A stretch of DNA of 8,382 bases from NCBI GenBank assembly GCA_025352915.1, contig JANXSA010000164.1, forward strand, positions 1 through 8,382, written 5' to 3'. The notes beneath the pieces were generated by a model. That model made no database searches and was not told the origin of the DNA. It saw only the letters and a program-made list of their open reading frames with translations. Positions 6,893 to 8,382 of the stretch are shown here, in pieces. The number at the start of each line of letters is the position of its first letter. Position 1 is the stretch's first letter. The position numbers and the translations under genes are program-made. This stretch comes from Rhodospirillales bacterium. Its GTDB lineage: Bacteria > Pseudomonadota > Alphaproteobacteria > Acetobacterales > Acetobacteraceae.

Positions 6893-7795
6893 ATGTCGCC
6901 GATTGATCCTGCCGCGCCCAGTCATCGCATTGGCGGCGACCGGCTGCGCGCCACCATTGCGCGCAAGGGGGCGGAGCTGGTGCAGCTTGGCGGGGTCGAG
7001 GGGGTGGAGGTGCTGTGGCAGGGGGGTGAGCCGTGGCCGCGCCATGCGCCCAATCTGTTCCCGATTGTCGGGATGCTGGCCGGGGACACGCTGCGGCATG
7101 GCGGGAAGGACTATACCGTGACCCAGCACGGGTTTGCCCGCGACCACGACTTCACCTGGCTGGAAGCGACGCCGAGCGGTGCGCGGCTGGAATTGCGCGA
7201 CAACGCGGCGACGCGGGCGCGGTTCCCGTTCGCGTTCCGGTTGGAGATTGCCTATGCGGTGCTGGGCAATGTACTGGAGATCGGCTTCGCGCTGGACAAT
7301 CCGGGGGATGTCACGCTGCCGGCCAGTTTTGGCGCCCATCCGGCGTTTCGCTGGCCGCTGCTGCCGGGGATCGCCAAGCAGGATCATTGCCTGACGTTCT
7401 CGCATGACGAGACGGCGCCGGTTCGGCGGGCGCGCGGCGGGTTGCTGGCACCAGAGCGGCATGACACTCCGGTGCGGGATCGCCGGCTGGCCTTGTCGGA
7501 CGCATTGTTTTCCGTCGGTGCCGTGGTGATGGATGCGCCGGCGAGTTCGTGGGTGCGCTATTCGGCGCCCGATCACGTCAAGCGGGGCGCGCCGGCGGTG
7601 ACGGTGGCGTGGGATTCCGGCTTTCCCAATTTGGGTATCTGGTCGCGGCCGGATGCGGCGCTGCTGTGCATCGAGCCGTGGCACGGCATGGCGAGCCCCG
7701 AGGGGTTCGATGGGGCGTTCATCGACAAGCCCGGTCTGATGCACATTCCGCCAGGGGAGCGGCGGCGGGCGGTGCATCGGATCGCGGTGGACTGA
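6893..7795 (+). CDS. Aldose 1-epimerase family protein (LacX-like)
   Basis: A 300-residue cytosolic protein of the galactose-mutarotase-like beta-sandwich fold, LacX-type subfamily. Family landmarks: NLFPIVGML (54-62), QHGFARDHDF (78-87), SFGAHPAFRWPL (145-156), VAWDSGFPNLGIWSRP (238-253) and CIEPWHGMASPEGFDG (259-274), ending with IPPGE (285-289). By comparison with galactose mutarotase, H79 and H149 are the probable acid/base and substrate-binding histidines and E261 the probable catalytic base. These assignments are inferred from motif position. The family interconverts anomers of hexoses or related sugars, but the substrate here is unknown and some members have no proven activity. The gene follows fliI by 55 nt on the same strand with no terminator visible, so read-through is possible. 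A functional link to flagella is not implied. Confidence 0.9.
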   Translation: MSPIDPAAPSHRIGGDRLRATIARKGAELVQLGGVEGVEVLWQGGEPWPRHAPNLFPIVGMLAGDTLRHGGKDYTVTQHGFARDHDFTWLEATPSGARLELRDNAATRARFPFAFRLEIAYAVLGNVLEIGFALDNPGDVTLPASFGAHPAFRWPLLPGIAKQDHCLTFSHDETAPVRRARGGLLAPERHDTPVRDRRLALSDALFSVGAVVMDAPASSWVRYSAPDHVKRGAPAVTVAWDSGFPNLGIWSRPDAALLCIEPWHGMASPEGFDGAFIDKPGLMHIPPGERRRAVHRIAVD

Positions 7796-7814
7796 GGGTT
7801 ATTCGTTTTCGGGA

Positions 7815-7844
7815 TTGATAATCGTTTCTATTACGAAATGATAT
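7815..7844 (+). promoter_or_regulatory. AT-rich promoter-like island with Fur-box-like sequence
   Basis: TTGATA (7815-7820) and TGATAT (7839-7844) are spaced by 18 nt, a plausible sigma-70 promoter pointing rightward. GATAATCGTTTCTATTAC (7817-7834) overlaps it and resembles the GATAAT-type hexamers of a Fur box. It sits in one of the few AT-rich patches of the window. No convincing gene starts directly downstream: the frame from ATG 7843 is open to the window end, but its product is Arg/Gly/Cys-rich and looks non-coding for most of its length. The target, if any, may lie beyond the window. Confidence 0.3.
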
Positions 7845-8106
7845 GGACGTCATCGCGCTTCCCCTGCAAGGGGTTGCGGCATCGGGATCACACGGCAGGT
7901 GGCGGCGCGCGGGCCTGGCGGGGGCGTGTTGCCGGCCGTCGAAATGGTCGGCTTGCGAATTGCGGACGGGAAGAGTCGGATGGCGCTTCGCTTATCCGAC
8001 CTACGATTTAGGTGGGAATGGTCGACACCGCTGGCGTGTGGCATGCGCGCGGGGAAATGACGACGGATGCGCGCAGGGCGGGCGGGGACTGGCGCGGCAT
8101 CGAAGA
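7845..8106. other. Intergenic stretch without a supported gene
   Basis: I see no protein-like reading frame here. Minor structures are a 5-bp hairpin with triloop at 7861-7873 (cccct-gca-agggg), the REP-like hairpin at 7975-8000, and ACCTA/TAGGT at 7999-8003 and 8009-8013. The base composition returns to GC-rich after the AT island. Confidence 0.6.
7975..8000. repeat. REP-like palindromic hairpin (GTCGGAT...ATCCGAC)
   Basis: GTCGGAT (7975-7981) pairs with ATCCGAC (7994-8000). Two G-T pairs and a GC/GC inner stem around a TTC loop extend the hairpin, with one bulged C. The sequence gtcggat...cgcttcgc...atccgacctacg is of a kind widely dispersed between genes in proteobacteria. It lies outside any gene, as such elements do. 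Confidence 0.6.
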
Positions 8107-8265
8107 GCGCTGAGATGCGCGGGGGGACGGCGGCGGGGCAAGGGTGCCGGCCTGCCAAGTCTGGAGGAGCTGTTCCAGACGGGCGAACAGACGGGCGAAC
8201 AGACGGGCCAGGCAGGCCGCGATCAGGGCGTGCAGGGCCGCCGGCAACAAGGCGCACGTCTCCAA
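8008..8265 (-). CDS. Possible hypothetical protein with ARLF repeat (85 codons, may be broken)
   Basis: On the minus strand a frame with TTG start at 8265 gives an amphipathic Leu/Ala/Arg segment: LPAALHALIAACLARLFARL (7-26) followed by another FARLEQLLQTWQAG and a Pro-rich APPPSPRASQ. This has protein-like character, and the 12-nt tandem repeat encodes the four-residue unit ARLF in frame. It resembles, from memory, short Leu-rich/Pro-rich hypothetical proteins common in Acetobacteraceae. Beyond the inverted-repeat boundary (8107) the reading (SSMPRQSPPALR...) loses this character and stops at 8008, so the gene may be truncated. There is no ATG and no clear ribosome-binding site. No function can be assigned. 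Confidence 0.3.
   Translation of the reverse strand: METCALLPAALHALIAACLARLFARLFARLEQLLQTWQAGTLAPPPSPRASQRSSMPRQSPPALRASVVISPRACHTPAVSTIPT
8176..8208. repeat. 12-nt tandem repeat, about 2.75 copies
   Basis: cagacgggcgaa occurs at 8176-8187 and 8188-8199, then cagacgggc at 8200-8208. Read on the minus strand it encodes the repeated tetrapeptide ARLF. It spans the inner boundary of the left arm of the 84-bp inverted repeat; the right arm contains only one copy. Confidence 0.85.
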
Positions 8266-8268
8266 CGG

Positions 8269-8292
8269 GGCCTGCGCAGTGATGCGCAGGCC
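8269..8292. repeat. 10-bp hairpin inside the inverted-repeat spacer
   Basis: ggcctgcgca (8269-8278) pairs perfectly with tgcgcaggcc (8283-8292) around the tetraloop gtga. It lies 6 nt inside the inner boundary of the right arm, off-centre in the spacer. There is no T-run, so it is not an obvious terminator. Confidence 0.75.
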
Positions 8293-8382
8293 TGCGAGCT
8301 GTTCGCCCGTCTGGAACAGCTCCTCCAGACTTGGCAGGCCGGCACCCTTGCCCCGCCGCCGTCCCCCCGCGCATCTCAGCGC

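Larger units (their letters stand above)
8107..8382. repeat. Perfect 84-bp inverted repeat with 108-nt spacer
   Basis: Positions 8107-8190 are exactly complementary, base for base, to 8299-8382; the spacer is 8191-8298. The right arm ends on the last base of the window, so the match may continue beyond it. Both arms encode the same peptide (FARLEQLLQTWQAGTLAPPP...), on the minus strand in the left arm and on the plus strand in the right, so the copies diverge. Possible explanations are an inverted duplication of a gene fragment, a short non-autonomous mobile element with long terminal inverted repeats, two divergent members of a gene family, or a fold-back assembly artefact at a contig end. 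The sequence alone does not separate these. Confidence 0.9.

Noticed and set aside
7850..8374. A 174-codon minus-strand frame across the right end
   Set aside because: Arg/Pro-rich, it crosses both arms of the inverted repeat and the REP-like hairpin, and it reads the arms in a frame without protein character.
7843..8382. A plus-strand frame open from ATG 7843 to the window end (180 codons)
   Set aside because: Most of the product is Arg/Gly/Cys-rich with no protein-like pattern. Long stop-free frames are common by chance at this GC content. Only the last 30 or so codons, in the inverted-repeat arm, look like protein.

Overview
The window is GC-rich throughout and looks like chromosomal DNA of an alphaproteobacterium. 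The best guess is Acetobacteraceae/Rhodospirillales, based on the alphaproteobacterial form of SerC, the style of the FliI and RimJ-like sequences, and a Leu/Arg/Pro-rich reading frame at the right end. This assignment rests on family knowledge and inference; no 16S or other marker is present. There is no prophage, CRISPR array, complete insertion sequence or recognisable defence island.

Layout, left to right. (1) 1-1242, minus: the N-terminal half of a CoxL/xanthine-dehydrogenase-type molybdopterin enzyme, running off the left edge. (2) 1243-1407: an intergenic gap holding a perfect 17-bp inverted repeat built from cgccaag-type units. (3) 1408-4181, minus: serC then serA, with only 5 nt between them. 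They encode the second and first steps of phosphorylated serine synthesis and must be one operon. (4) 4182-4365: a divergent promoter region with a G/C-rich hairpin in the presumed serC leader. (5) 4366-5175, plus: a lysozyme-like protein with a C-terminal peptidoglycan-binding-like segment and no secretion signal. (6) 5180-5410, minus: a 76-codon RimJ-type acetyltransferase remnant in which the start and end of the domain are joined in frame and the acetyl-CoA-binding middle is absent. (7) 5434-6837, plus: the flagellar export ATPase gene fliI, without flagellar neighbours in view. (8) 6893-7795, plus: an aldose 1-epimerase (LacX-like) family protein. (9) 7796-8382: no convincing gene. It holds an AT-rich promoter/Fur-box-like island, a REP-like hairpin, and a perfect 84-bp inverted repeat (8107-8190 against 8299-8382) with a 108-nt spacer that reaches the last base of the window.

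Only serC-serA form a clear functional unit: 3-phosphoglycerate to 3-phosphohydroxypyruvate (SerA), then to phosphoserine (SerC). The remaining genes look like a mosaic of unrelated housekeeping and accessory functions. I do not see a complete new biological system. The most unusual structures are the 84-bp inverted repeat, the deleted acetyltransferase and the cgccaag repeat hairpin.
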